Origin: Algihabitans albus
GTDB taxonomy: Bacteria > Pseudomonadota > Alphaproteobacteria > Kiloniellales > DSM-21159
Direction: 5' to 3'
Length of the DNA: 64,000 nt
Assembly: GCF_003572205.1 (NCBI RefSeq)
Contig: NZ_QXNY01000002.1
Span: 62,001 to 126,000, forward strand
Shown here: positions 35,619 to 44,791 of the stretch, piece by piece
Numbering within the stretch: the first letter of the stretch is position 1
Layout of the letters: each line of letters begins with the position of its first letter
Program-made: the position numbers and the translations under genes
Notes under the pieces: generated by a model
Told to the model about the DNA's origin: nothing
Database searches by the model: none
Seen by the model: only the letters and a program-made list of their open reading frames with translations

Positions 35619-36842
35619 CTACTCGGCAGCCTGGGCTGTGGCGCTCAAACGCTTGAAGCCGCTGGCCAGATCGTCGATCAGATCGCTGGGGTCTTCCAGT
35701 CCGATATGAATCCGCAGAGTCCGATCGACAGCTTCCCAGCCGGTGGCCGTGCGCATCTTCTCGATCGGGCTTGGGACGATCAGGCTTTCGTAACCGCCCC
35801 AGGAGTACCCGAGGCCGAAGTAGGTAAAGCCATCCACCATCGCTTCGATTGCCGCGGCTGGAAAACCCGGCTTCAACACCAGGCCGAACAGACCGGAGGC
35901 ACCATCGAAGTCTCTTGCAAAAAGGTCGTGTCGAGGATGATCCGGCAAAGCCGGATGCAGCACGCGCTCGACCTCCGGCCGCTCCCTTAACCAGCGCGCC
36001 ACCTGTAGCGCGCTGGCCTCGTGCCGGCGCAGACGCACCTCCAGGGTTCGGAAGCCGCGCAGGGCGAGGTAGGCGTCGTCGGCCGCAACGCTGTAGCCCA
36101 GGAGGTCCGACTTGCTGCGAAGCTGCTGAACCGTCTCGCCGTTGGCCGCCACCAAACCCAGCATGACGTCCGAGTGTCCTCCCAGGTACTTGGTGCCAGC
36201 CTGGATCGAGACGTCGATCCCTTGTTCCAAGGGGCGATAGAACAGGGGCGTCGCCCAGGTATTGTCGAGCGCGGTCTTGAGGCCGTGCCGTCGGGCAACC
36301 TCCACGTAGGCGGGAACGTCACAGAGGTCGAAGGAATGGGAGCCGGGTGTCTCCAGGTAGATCAGCTTGCTGTTCGGACGTATCAGCTCTTCGATCGCTG
36401 CGCCGATCTGCGGGTCGAAGTAAGTCGTCTCGACGCCCAGCGGCCGAAGCAGGCCGTCGCAGACCCCTCGTGTCGGTGCGTAGACGTTGTCGATCATCAG
36501 CAGGTGGTCGCCGCTTTCGACGAAGGCCAGCAGTGCGAGCACGTTGGCGGCCAGTCCGCAGGGCAGCAGCAGAGTGTCGTCGGAACCCTCCAGATCCGAC
36601 CAGGCCCGGCGCAGCGCGATGTGGGTTTCCGTTCCGAACCGGCCGTACTGCACGAAGTCCGGTTTGCTGTGCCCCGTCGCGCCCGCGCGCAAGCTGGCCA
36701 GGTCGTCGAACAGGATGGTGGAGGCGCGCGACACTGGCGGATTGACGGTCTTTCCCCCGTAGATGCGCACGTCGCGTCCTTGATGAGCGAGGCGCGTTGC
36801 GCGCGCTGCGGTGCGTCCGGTGCTTCTGGTCTGCTCAGCCAT
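35619..36842 (-). CDS. metC: Cystathionine beta-lyase
   Basis: A 407-residue PLP enzyme of the Cys/Met metabolism family that cleaves cystathionine to homocysteine, pyruvate and ammonia. The PLP lysine is K218 in IQAGTKYLGGHSD. YGRFGTETH (about 67-75), LLLPCGLAAN, YLETPGSHSFD, LDNTWATP and the late GLGYSWGGYESL, typical of beta-lyases, are visible. It is divergent from the aapJ transporter gene and followed by the ModE-N regulator. Confidence 0.92.
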   Translation of the reverse strand: MAEQTRSTGRTAARATRLAHQGRDVRIYGGKTVNPPVSRASTILFDDLASLRAGATGHSKPDFVQYGRFGTETHIALRRAWSDLEGSDDTLLLPCGLAANVLALLAFVESGDHLLMIDNVYAPTRGVCDGLLRPLGVETTYFDPQIGAAIEELIRPNSKLIYLETPGSHSFDLCDVPAYVEVARRHGLKTALDNTWATPLFYRPLEQGIDVSIQAGTKYLGGHSDVMLGLVAANGETVQQLRSKSDLLGYSVAADDAYLALRGFRTLEVRLRRHEASALQVARWLRERPEVERVLHPALPDHPRHDLFARDFDGASGLFGLVLKPGFPAAAIEAMVDGFTYFGLGYSWGGYESLIVPSPIEKMRTATGWEAVDRTLRIHIGLEDPSDLIDDLASGFKRLSATAQAAE

Positions 36843-37279
36843 CTATGTCCGCTCGTTCCTTGGAAAGAATCCCTCGCGACCCGGTCGGGCATCCGGGCTT
36901 CTCGTAAAGCCGGGATCTGGCGGGCGCCTGGAAGCAATCAACTTATTGTGCATTCCCGCCGCTATCGGAACGGCCCTCATCCGACTGCATGCCGGCCCGA
37001 CGAAGCCACGGGTCCGATATCAGCCTATCGCCTTCGCGAAAGCAATCGCGGTGACGGCAGAAAAGACCGCACTCTTTAAGGAGAGAATGCATTCACGGGT
37101 ACTTTGGATACAGTGTGAACAATTGCCTTGTGCGGTCGAATGTTTCATCTTGACTGCACGCAGTCGGCACGAAAGGATATTTGCCTGTTGTGCGGTGCAA
37201 TATCGACGGAAGGTCGGCCGCTCAACCAATGAATGCAAAGACTGCAATGAACAGGACGAACAGGGAAGGTCCTCTACCC
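36843..37279. promoter_or_regulatory. Divergent control region between metC and aapJ
   Basis: A 437-base gap with no supported gene. A perfect dyad GACTGC-AC-GCAGTC lies at 37152-37165 and overlaps TTGACT at 37150, a good -35 hexamer; GATATT near 37176 is a possible -10 with long spacing. This is the likely aapJ promoter with an operator on it. An AGGGAAGGT ribosome site at 37262-37270 sets the aapJ start. Confidence 0.45.
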
Positions 37280-38296
37280 ATGACTCTGATCAAAATGATG
37301 ACGACCGTTGCGGCGGTTGGAATCCTGACGGCTGGCGCCGCTTCGGCCCAGACGTTGGATGCCGTGAAGGAACGCGGTTCCGTTCAGTGCGGTGTCACGA
37401 CGGGATTGGCCGGTTTTGCCGCCCCCAACGACGTGGGCGAGTGGCAAGGCTTCGACGTCGACTTTTGCCGCGCCATGGCTGCGGCGGTGTTCGGCGACCC
37501 GGATATGGTCAACTACACCCCGACCACGGCCAAGGAGCGTTTCACCGCGCTGCAGTCGGGCGAGATCGATCTGCTGGCCCGCAACACGACCTGGACGTTC
37601 AGCCGTGACGTGAACCTCGGGTTCGAATTCGTCGGCATCAACTACTACGACGGCCAGGGTTTCATGGTCCGCACCGATCTGGGCGTGGATTCGGCGCTCG
37701 ACCTCGACGGTGCCAGTGTCTGCATTCAGACCGGCACCACGACGGAGCTCAACCTGGCGGACTACTTCCGGACCAACGGCATGAGTTTCGAGCCGGTCAC
37801 CGTCGACACCGACAGCCAGGCTCGCGAGGCCTACGAAGCCGGGCGCTGCGACGTCTACACGACGGATGCCTCCGGTCTGGCTGCACAGCGTTCCGCCGTC
37901 AGCGATCCGTCGGCGCACAAGATCCTGCCGGAGATCATTTCCAAGGAGCCCCTGGGTCCGCTGGTTCGCCACGGCGACAACCAGTGGGGCGATGTTGCGC
38001 GCTGGGTGCTGAACGCCATGATCACGGCGGAAGAGCTGGGCGTCACCTCCGAGAATGCCAGCGAAATGATGGAGTCCGAGAATCCGGAAATCCGGCGCTT
38101 GCTCGGCGCCGAGGGTGAGCTGGGCGCGATGCTCGGCCTGTCCAACGACTTCGCCTACAACGTCGTGACCATGGTCGGTAACTATGCCGAGGTCTACGAG
38201 CGCAACATCGGCGTTGATACGCCGCTCGGTCTCGAGCGCGGTCTGAATGCCCTCTGGAACGACGGGGGCGTCCTCTACTCGCCGCCGTTCCGGTGA
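37280..38296 (+). CDS. aapJ: General L-amino acid ABC transporter substrate-binding protein
   Basis: A 338-residue periplasmic binding protein with a signal peptide (MTLIKMMTTVAAVGILTAGAASAQ region). Typical AapJ sequence: RGSVQCGVTTGLAGFA, GFDVDFCRAMAAAVFGD, LLARNTTWTFSRD and YYDGQGFMV. The ATG at 37280 has a ribosome site 10 bases upstream, so frames starting earlier are not needed. It binds a broad range of L-amino acids for AapQMP. A strong hairpin follows the stop. Confidence 0.95.
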   Translation: MTLIKMMTTVAAVGILTAGAASAQTLDAVKERGSVQCGVTTGLAGFAAPNDVGEWQGFDVDFCRAMAAAVFGDPDMVNYTPTTAKERFTALQSGEIDLLARNTTWTFSRDVNLGFEFVGINYYDGQGFMVRTDLGVDSALDLDGASVCIQTGTTTELNLADYFRTNGMSFEPVTVDTDSQAREAYEAGRCDVYTTDASGLAAQRSAVSDPSAHKILPEIISKEPLGPLVRHGDNQWGDVARWVLNAMITAEELGVTSENASEMMESENPEIRRLLGAEGELGAMLGLSNDFAYNVVTMVGNYAEVYERNIGVDTPLGLERGLNALWNDGGVLYSPPFR

Positions 38297-38302
38297 TCCT
38301 CT

Positions 38303-38332
38303 CGGCCCGCAACCCCAACAGGTTGCGGGCCG
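38303..38332 (+). terminator. Strong hairpin between aapJ and aapQ
   Basis: A perfect 12-base-pair stem, CGGCCCGCAACC with GGTTGCGGGCCG, around loop CCAACA, starting six bases after the aapJ stop. There is no run of T after it (ATTACCTTTC). It probably acts as a partial terminator or protects the aapJ transcript end, letting the binding protein be made in excess over the permeases. The rest of the gap to 38668 holds no gene I can support. Confidence 0.7.
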
Positions 38333-38668
38333 ATTACCTTTCGAGGAGGCCGTTTGCCCCTGTGGCTGTTGCTTGGGACGCCGGCGTCGTGAATACGTGA
38401 GCGCTTATGTTTAGGTCGTCCTCGTCGCCAGAGCGAAGCGGCGGCTAGGACGATTGGGACGAAAGGTCTGCCGGTCGGTTTGGGAACGGCCGCATCATAA
38501 TAGGACCTCGTCCATGACTCAGCTTGGCAAGTCGGGAAGGCGCAGGACGGCGATGCGGGAACAACCCGTGCGTCGGTCCAGTTCGATCCGCCTTTTTTCG
38601 ACATTAGGTCGCAGCTTCGGATGCAGAACCGTTGAGGTTTGATCCTGGATCTGCGGGGGGTGGCAAGG

Positions 38669-39856
38669 ATGGCTGTCGAGACGGCCGGTCAAGATCAGAA
38701 GTCGCTGAGTTCGCTTTGGACCGATCAGCGCTTTCGCGCGGTTTTGTTCCAGGCCCTGACCCTGGGGGTGACCGGGACGTTTCTGGCCTTCATCATTCAG
38801 AACACCGCGGTCAATCTCGAAAATCGGGGCATTGCCACCGGCTTCGGGTTCCTCTGGAGCCAGGCGGGCTACGAACTCGACAACACGCTGATCGAGTACG
38901 GGCCGACCAACACCCACGGCCGCGCCTTCATCGTGGGGCTGTTGAACACGCTGCTGGTCGCCGCGGTCGGTGTCGTGATCGCCACCATTCTGGGTTTCAT
39001 TCTCGGTGTACTGCGGCTGACGCCGAACTGGCTGCTGAGCAAGGCGGTCTATTGGTACATCGAGATCGTGCGCAACGTGCCGCTGCTGCTGCAGATCTAT
39101 TTCTGGTACGCGGTGATGCTGGCGCTGCCGACGGTTCGGGAGTCCATCGACCTCGGCTTCGGCGCCTTCATCAACAATCGCGGCATGCAGGCGCCGGCAC
39201 CGATTTTCGAACCCGGCTTCATAGCCATTCCGATCGCCATGCTGACCGCAGTGATCGCTACGGTGGTTCTGAAGCGCTGGGCGAAGAAGCGACAGGAGAC
39301 GACAGGCCAGATCTTTCCGGTCTTCTGGGTCGGTACGGCCCTGATCCTGGGGCTTCCGGTCCTGACCTACTTCGCTGCCGGGATGCCTCTGGACTTCGAA
39401 ACACCTGAGCTCGGGCGCTTCCGCTTCATTGGCGGCTTTACGGTCTCACCGGAGTTCGTGGCCCTGCTGCTCGCGCTCTCGACCTATACGGCCGCCTTCA
39501 TCGCGGAGATCGTACGCGCCGGAATTCTGGCGATCAGCCATGGTCAGACCGAGGCCGCCTACGCTTTGGGGATCAAGCCGAGCTGGACCATGCGCCTGAT
39601 CATCATTCCGCAGGCGCTGCGGGTGGTCGTGCCGCCGCTGACGAGTCAGTATCTGAACCTGACTAAGAATTCCTCGCTCGGCGTCGCCATCGGCTATCCC
39701 GAGCTGGTTGCCACCCTCAGCGGCATCACGCTGAACCAAACGGGGCAGGCGGTGGAGTGCATCGCCATCACGATGGCGGTCTACCTGACCATCTCGCTGC
39801 TGATTTCGTTCTTCATGAACATCTACAACCGCCGCATCGCCCTGGTGGAGCGCTGA
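38669..39856 (+). CDS. aapQ: General L-amino acid ABC transporter permease AapQ
   Basis: A 395-residue inner-membrane permease. It has the two-part AapQ layout: a first transmembrane helix and a long periplasmic segment, then the His/Glu-type permease domain with [38 protein letters not shown] and the [22 protein letters not shown] ATPase-contact loop. The ATG at 38669 has AAGG just upstream; a TTG at 38639 is less likely. aapM begins 5 bases after its stop. Confidence 0.93.
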   Translation: MAVETAGQDQKSLSSLWTDQRFRAVLFQALTLGVTGTFLAFIIQNTAVNLENRGIATGFGFLWSQAGYELDNTLIEYGPTNTHGRAFIVGLLNTLLVAAVGVVIATILGFILGVLRLTPNWLLSKAVYWYIEIVRNVPLLLQIYFWYAVMLALPTVRESIDLGFGAFINNRGMQAPAPIFEPGFIAIPIAMLTAVIATVVLKRWAKKRQETTGQIFPVFWVGTALILGLPVLTYFAAGMPLDFETPELGRFRFIGGFTVSPEFVALLLALSTYTAAFIAEIVRAGILAISHGQTEAAYALGIKPSWTMRLIIIPQALRVVVPPLTSQYLNLTKNSSLGVAIGYPELVATLSGITLNQTGQAVECIAITMAVYLTISLLISFFMNIYNRRIALVER

Positions 39857-39860
39857 TGCC

Positions 39861-41858
39861 ATGGTGATGTCGGAAAGCCAGGTTCCCCAAGACGACGGCC
39901 AAGTCTACGAGCTAGGTCAGCATCCCGATCTACCGCCGCCGGCGGGTACCGTCGGCCTGATCGGCTGGTTGCGCGGGAACCTCTTCTCGAGCCCCGTCAA
40001 CGCCATCGCCACCTTGATCGCGGCCCTGGTGATCTATTCGGTGGTCGTCCCCATCGCCAACTGGGTGGCTGTCGATGCAGTGGTCAGCGGCGAGGATCGG
40101 CGGCTTTGCGATCTGGGGCGCACGGCCGGCCTGATCGGGTCCAACATCGCCGCCTTCAGTGCCGAAGACTTCGCCCTGGATCCGGACGCACCGGGCCTGA
40201 GCGAGGAAGCTGCGGCGGCCGCGACGGTGAGCAAGCGCCTCGCGGAAAGCGCCTTCGGCAACATCGCTGGATTGCTGGCTGTCTTCGTCCAGCGCTATGA
40301 AGGCATGCCGCCGGAGTTGATCCCGGCCTCGCTGGGGCCGGTAATGACGGAGGTTGGTCCCGCCGATCTGCTGCCCGAACTGCAAGCGGCGATCTCTGCC
40401 GGCAGCGTGGCTGCCGCCGAGCCGCTGTTCACCCAGTTGCAGCCGCTGATCGACTGGGGCGGCTCCTATGACGGCGCCTGTTGGGTCGTGATCAAGCAGC
40501 GCTCTCTGCTGTTCATGACCGGCTTCTACGATCGCTCGGAGAACTGGCGTCCGCTGTTGGCCGGGATCGGGTTGGTGTTCGCCGTGGCGCCGCTGCTGTT
40601 TACCGGCCTGCCGTACCGCAAGCCGTTGCTTTACTTCGCCGCGGCTTATCCTTTCTTCGCCTATTACCTCCTGACGGGCGTGAATCTGGCAGCCTCGCCG
40701 ATGCGTCTGGTCCTTGCCGTTATCATCTTGATCTCGGCTGGCGCCATTGTCTGGATGCGTGATATTTCCGGCCGACCACGTCTGCTGCCCTTCGCCTATG
40801 TCGCGCCTGTGCTGGCCATGCTGGTGCTTTTCGGCTTCAGCGGCGACCGCCCAATGGTCGACTTCGAGTCCGTCGCCAGTCAGGTGCGGGCAACGGCGGA
40901 GATGGCCGCGCAGCGCGACGACCTACGGCAGGGCGATCGCATCTTGATAACGGAAGGCCCGGTCAGTCAGTTCATAAACGGCCGGCTCTTTCTCGTCGGG
41001 TTCGGACTGGCCCCGCTCTGGTGGCTTGTCTGCGTCGGGATCTTCGGTTTCGGTCTGACCAAGGTCCTGAAGCATGCGGCCGGCCGGGCCAGCGAAGTGG
41101 AATGGCGGGTCTGGGCACCGCTCGCCGCGACCTGCAGCCTTGTCGCGGCGTTCCTGCTCTTTCTCGCGGGGCAGGCAATCTTCGAAGGCGTTGTCCTGAT
41201 CATCGAGTCCACGGACAAGTGGGGCGGTCTGCTGGCGACCCTGGTGTCGGGTATCGTCGGCATCACGGCCTCCCTGCCGATCGGTGTTGTACTGGCGCTC
41301 GGCCGGCGTTCGAAAATGCCGATCGTGCGCATGCTCTGCGTGTCCTTCATCGAGCTGGTGCGCGGCGTTCCCTTGATCACCATTCTCTTCATGAGTTCGG
41401 TGATGCTGCCCCTCTTCCTCCCCGAGGGCGTGAACTTCGACAAGTTTCTGCGGGCGCTCATCGGGGTCGCGCTCTTCGCTTCGGCCTACATGGCCGAAGT
41501 CGTGCGCGGCGGTCTGCAGGCGATCCCCAAGGGGCAGTACGAGGCCGCCGACGCGATCGGGCTGACCTACGCCAAATCGATGCGGCTGATCGTTCTGCCG
41601 CAGGCGTTGAAGATCGTCATTCCCGGCATCGTCAACACCTTCATCGGCCTGTTCAAGGACACCACTCTGCTCGGGATCATCGGTATCCTCGATCTCTTGC
41701 AGGTGGCCCGCTCGACCAACACCGATGCCGCCTGGATCGGCTTCTTCGAGGAGACCTACGCCTTCGTCGGTATCTGCTTCTTCATCTTCTGTTTCGGCAT
41801 GTCGCGTTACTCGATCTACCTGGAGGGCAAGCTCGAAACGGGGTACGGACGACGCTAG
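39861..41858 (+). CDS. aapM: General L-amino acid ABC transporter permease AapM, enlarged
   Basis: A 665-residue permease, much longer than the roughly 380-430 usual for AapM. The C-terminal domain is standard: [16 protein letters not shown] and [22 protein letters not shown]. The N-terminal TM1 (about 47-70), the CDLGR region and [10 protein letters not shown] (205-214) match AapM. But about 120 extra residues lie between them (84-203), and another 120-150 with extra hydrophobic helices (about 255-400) lie before the core. There is no frameshift, so the extra segments are translated. It works with AapQ, AapJ and AapP. Confidence 0.9.
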   Translation: MVMSESQVPQDDGQVYELGQHPDLPPPAGTVGLIGWLRGNLFSSPVNAIATLIAALVIYSVVVPIANWVAVDAVVSGEDRRLCDLGRTAGLIGSNIAAFSAEDFALDPDAPGLSEEAAAAATVSKRLAESAFGNIAGLLAVFVQRYEGMPPELIPASLGPVMTEVGPADLLPELQAAISAGSVAAAEPLFTQLQPLIDWGGSYDGACWVVIKQRSLLFMTGFYDRSENWRPLLAGIGLVFAVAPLLFTGLPYRKPLLYFAAAYPFFAYYLLTGVNLAASPMRLVLAVIILISAGAIVWMRDISGRPRLLPFAYVAPVLAMLVLFGFSGDRPMVDFESVASQVRATAEMAAQRDDLRQGDRILITEGPVSQFINGRLFLVGFGLAPLWWLVCVGIFGFGLTKVLKHAAGRASEVEWRVWAPLAATCSLVAAFLLFLAGQAIFEGVVLIIESTDKWGGLLATLVSGIVGITASLPIGVVLALGRRSKMPIVRMLCVSFIELVRGVPLITILFMSSVMLPLFLPEGVNFDKFLRALIGVALFASAYMAEVVRGGLQAIPKGQYEAADAIGLTYAKSMRLIVLPQALKIVIPGIVNTFIGLFKDTTLLGIIGILDLLQVARSTNTDAAWIGFFEETYAFVGICFFIFCFGMSRYSIYLEGKLETGYGRR

Positions 41859-41948
41859 AGCGCAATCGTCATAGGTGGACGCGAACCCGCTTCCTCCATG
41901 ATATCAATCGCTCTCTGACCGTAAGAGAGAGCGAGATTTACGCTTTGG
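41855..41948 (+). repeat. Dispersed hairpin repeat, copy B
   Basis: Fills most of the 115-base gap between aapM and aapP. GCTAGAGCG is followed by the 39-base core at 41906-41944, which starts AATCGCTCTCT and ends GATTTACGCT. CTCTCT and AGAGAG form a hairpin, extended by GCTCTC/GAGAGC. It is related to copy A at 3873-3932. Inside this operon it could modulate aapP expression. Confidence 0.65.
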
Positions 41949-41973
41949 CCGCACAACGCTGGAGTACAGGTTA

Positions 41974-42798
41974 ATGAGTGATGCACAGGTCTCGACCCAA
42001 GGGTCGAGTGACAAGACAGCCGACGGGCGGAACATCGACCGCTCGAAGCTGCAGATCGGCGACGAGATCGCGATCGAGATCGCCGGTATGCACAAGTGGT
42101 TCGGCGAATTCCACGTGCTCAAGAACATCAACCTGACGATCAACAAGGGCGAACGGATCGTGGTCTGCGGGCCTTCGGGCTCCGGCAAGTCCACTCTGAT
42201 CCGCTGCATCAACCGTCTCGAGGAGCATCAGCGCGGAGATATCGTCGTCAACGGCGTGGAGCTGACCAGCGACGTCAAGAACATCGCCGAGGTACGGCGC
42301 GAGGTCGGTATGGTCTTCCAGCACTTCAATCTCTTCCCTCATCTGACGGTGCTGGAGAACTGCACGCTGGCGCCCATGTGGGTGCGCCGCCTGCCGAAGC
42401 GTGAGGCCGAAGAGATCGCCATGCAGTACCTGACCCGGGTGAAAATCCCCGAACAAGCACTGAAGTATCCGGGGCAGCTCTCCGGCGGTCAGCAGCAACG
42501 CGTGGCGATCGCCCGGTCTCTTTGCATGAATCCGGCGATCATGCTGTTCGACGAGCCGACGTCGGCCCTCGACCCCGAGATGATTTCCGAGGTGCTGGAC
42601 GTCATGATCGGCCTCGCCGAATCAGGCATGACCATGATCTGCGTGACGCACGAGATGGGCTTCGCACGCAAGGTGGCCAACCGCGTCATCTTCATGGACG
42701 GCGGCGAGATCATCGAGCAGAACGAGCCGGAAGAATTCTTCAACAATCCGCAGTCCGACCGCACCAAGCTCTTCCTCAGCCAGATCCTGAGCCACTAA
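41974..42798 (+). CDS. aapP: General L-amino acid ABC transporter ATP-binding protein
   Basis: A 274-residue ATPase. Walker [10 protein letters not shown] near residue 65, Q-loop [14 protein letters not shown], signature LSGGQQQRV, Walker [15 protein letters not shown] and H-loop CVTHEMGF are all intact. The first 30 residues are a polar, non-conserved extension. Last gene of aapJQMP; separated from aapM by the copy-B repeat rather than by overlap. Confidence 0.96.
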   Translation: MSDAQVSTQGSSDKTADGRNIDRSKLQIGDEIAIEIAGMHKWFGEFHVLKNINLTINKGERIVVCGPSGSGKSTLIRCINRLEEHQRGDIVVNGVELTSDVKNIAEVRREVGMVFQHFNLFPHLTVLENCTLAPMWVRRLPKREAEEIAMQYLTRVKIPEQALKYPGQLSGGQQQRVAIARSLCMNPAIMLFDEPTSALDPEMISEVLDVMIGLAESGMTMICVTHEMGFARKVANRVIFMDGGEIIEQNEPEEFFNNPQSDRTKLFLSQILSH

Positions 42799-42908
42799 GA
42801 TCTGCCGGTGCGGGCTGGCGCGCGATCGTCGCTATCGGACGCGGCTTGCCTCGTCCGCTCTCTGTCGGTCCCATCTGCCGGGGCGAGTGAGGAGTGGGGT
42901 AACGTGCA

Positions 42909-43811
42909 GTGCGGGTTCGGCTGATCGTCTCGCCCTACGATTCCGGGCAGCATCTCCAGCGCATGGGCTGCGGGCCGGACCGCCTGCTGGACCGCGGCCT
43001 CGTCTCGGCGCTCGAAGCCGCCGGGCATGTTCTCCAGTTGTATCGCATTGAATTGGATGACGGATTTCCCAGCGAGATCGCGGGGGGCTTCGCCGCCATG
43101 CGTGCCGTGGCGAGAGAGGTCCGGTCGGCCGTCGAGTCAGGCGCATTCCCGGTCGTTCTCGCCGGCAACTGCAATACGACGGTCGGTGCCGTCGCTGGTC
43201 TCGGCGTGGAACGAACGGGGGTTCTGTGGCTCGACGCGCACGGCGATATCAATACGCCGGACAGCACTGCGACCGGTTTCCTGGACGGTATGGGCGTCGC
43301 CATCCTGACGGGGCATGCCTGGACCACCGTCGCACGGTCCATTCCCGGTTTCGCGCCCCTGCGCGAGGACTGCATGATCCTGGCCGGGACGCGGGATCTG
43401 GATGCCGAGGAAGAAGCGCTGCTGGCGCGTTCGGGCGTGATCCAGGTCGGCGAGGCCGCGATCCGGGTTGCCGGAGCGGAAGCGGCGCTCGGCACGGCGC
43501 TTGCGGATTTGGCGGGGCGCGTCGGAACCTTGCATCTGCATTTGGATCTGGACGTGCACGATCCGGACTTCGCGCCGGCCAATCACTTTCGGCCGCCGGG
43601 CGGTCTCTCAACGGCCGAGGTCGCCGCCTGCATCGAGACCGCCGTGGATCTTCTGCCGCTGGGATCTCTGGCCGTGACAGCCTACGATCCCTCGGTGGAT
43701 CCGACCGGGATCACCGCAGATGCCGCGGTCACCTACATCTGCCGGAGTGTCGAGGCCGCGGCTCGACCCTCGGCGACGGGCGTTCACACGGCGTTATCTG
43801 AACGTGAGTAA
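42909..43811 (+). CDS. Arginase-like hydrolase
   Basis: A 300-residue member of the arginase/agmatinase fold. Metal motifs: LDAHGD (D109, H111, D113) and HLDLDVHDP (D213, D215). The first motif is AGNCNTT (C88) where classical arginases have GGDH, so a metal-binding histidine is replaced by cysteine, as in a known arginase-like subgroup. The start is GTG at 42909 behind a G-rich ribosome site. It follows aapP by 110 bases and may act on amino acids or guanidino compounds brought in by Aap. The substrate is unknown. Confidence 0.82.
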   Translation: MRVRLIVSPYDSGQHLQRMGCGPDRLLDRGLVSALEAAGHVLQLYRIELDDGFPSEIAGGFAAMRAVAREVRSAVESGAFPVVLAGNCNTTVGAVAGLGVERTGVLWLDAHGDINTPDSTATGFLDGMGVAILTGHAWTTVARSIPGFAPLREDCMILAGTRDLDAEEEALLARSGVIQVGEAAIRVAGAEAALGTALADLAGRVGTLHLHLDLDVHDPDFAPANHFRPPGGLSTAEVAACIETAVDLLPLGSLAVTAYDPSVDPTGITADAAVTYICRSVEAAARPSATGVHTALSERE

Positions 43812-43969
43812 GACCGCTTGCTCTGGCGCCGACGCCGATAGTCCGAGGGCGTGCGGTCGAAGCGTTGGCGGAACAGCTTCGAGAAGTGTGGGAAGTTCAC
43901 GAAGCCGTTGCGTAAGGCGATTTCGCTGACCGAGGTCTTGGGGAACTCCTCGAGGACGGCGGCGGTCAT
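43784..43969 (-). pseudogene. AraC-family regulator, 3' fragment
   Basis: Only the last helix-turn-helix of an AraC regulator survives: SVSEIALRNGFVNFPHFSKLFRQRFDRTPSDYRRR, then a basic tail. A complete AraC protein has about 300 residues; here about 60 remain. The frame continues to 44713, but that part translates to sequence without family resemblance because it is antisense to nitrilase and aldoxime-dehydratase fragments. The 3' end overlaps the arginase-like gene by 28 bases. Homology stops at about 43966, where the nitrilase fragment begins on the other strand. Confidence 0.8.
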
Positions 43970-43975
43970 GCGCGC

Positions 43976-44206
43976 ATCTACGGTCCCGACGGTGCGCCTC
44001 TGGCCGAAGATGCGGAAGGGCTGATCGTCGCGGATGTCGATCTCGCCATGATCGCCTACGCGAAGTCCTCGGCGGATCCGGTCGGTCACCATTCCCGTCC
44101 GGATGTCGTTCGGCTCCTGTTCAACGCCAATCCGGCTCCTATTGTAATGCCGTTTCCCGAGGGCCTGGACCTTGCGGCCTCGGGAAACGGCGGCGCCTGG
44201 CGATGA
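43976..44206 (+). pseudogene. Nitrilase, 3' fragment
   Basis: Read from 43976, the plus strand gives IYGPDGAPLAEDAEG, LIVADVDLAMIAYAKSSADP and VGHHSRPDVVRLLFNANPAP, ending at a TGA at 44204-44206. This is the C-terminal part of an aliphatic-type nitrilase; the catalytic Glu-Lys-Cys region and about three quarters of the protein are missing. Too short and start-less to be functional. It abuts the AraC fragment head to head. Confidence 0.78.
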
Positions 44207-44254
44207 CAGCGTCGAGGAGGCGGAGAATGCCGCTAGGCCCGAGGACCCGGCTCG

Positions 44255-44764
44255 ATGGTACCCTTGCGCATGCCTCCCGACTGGAATTCTCCGATTCCGG
44301 CCTGGAGCTCGACCTTTGCGGATGCCGTCGAACAGGTGTCCCTCTGCATCATCAGGTCCGGACAGGACTGGAGCTCTACAGAAGGGTTGCAACGCAGAGA
44401 GTATCTCGAGCGGATGGAGCCGGTGCTCGAAGCCGGTATGGCCTTCCTGCGCGACAGGGGCCAGGAGGTAAACTGCCACGCCGGCCGGTACATGCGGGAA
44501 ATCGGCCGTGACGGTGCCGGCACCGACCGCAGCCTCGGCCCCGCCTACTTCCGTACCATGGCGGACCTGGAAGGTTGGGCGGAGACCCATCCGACGCACC
44601 TGGCCATCTTCAAGACCTTTCTGGGCATCGCGCCGAAGTACGGGGCGAACCTGCAACTGCGGCCGTGGCACGAGGTATCGCTGCTGCCGGCGGGCAACCA
44701 GTTCGGCGAACATGCGAATTGCGCTGCCGGGACGGGGCTTCTGGGTGGTCTCGCGAGTGGCTGA
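44255..44764 (+). pseudogene. Aldoxime dehydratase, internally deleted
   Basis: The 169-codon frame starts with a segment like the N-terminus of haem aldoxime dehydratases (RMPPDWNSPIPAW). It then jumps to the C-terminal half: CIIRSGQDW, GMAFLRDRGQEVNCHAGRYMR, THPTHLAIFKTF and WHEVSLLPAGNQ. H115 corresponds to the haem-ligand His and H139 to the catalytic His of OxdA, but the central part with the catalytic Arg is gone. The family length is about 350. It may still be translated from the ATG at 44255, but is unlikely to be an active enzyme. Confidence 0.75.
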
Positions 44765-44791
44765 GGTCTTCTTGTTTGTGACCGGGTTGCC

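Noticed and set aside
43784-44713. A 309-codon minus-strand frame ending in an AraC helix-turn-helix
   Set aside because: Only the last 60 or so codons resemble AraC. The rest is antisense to nitrilase and aldoxime dehydratase fragments, so the whole frame is not one gene.
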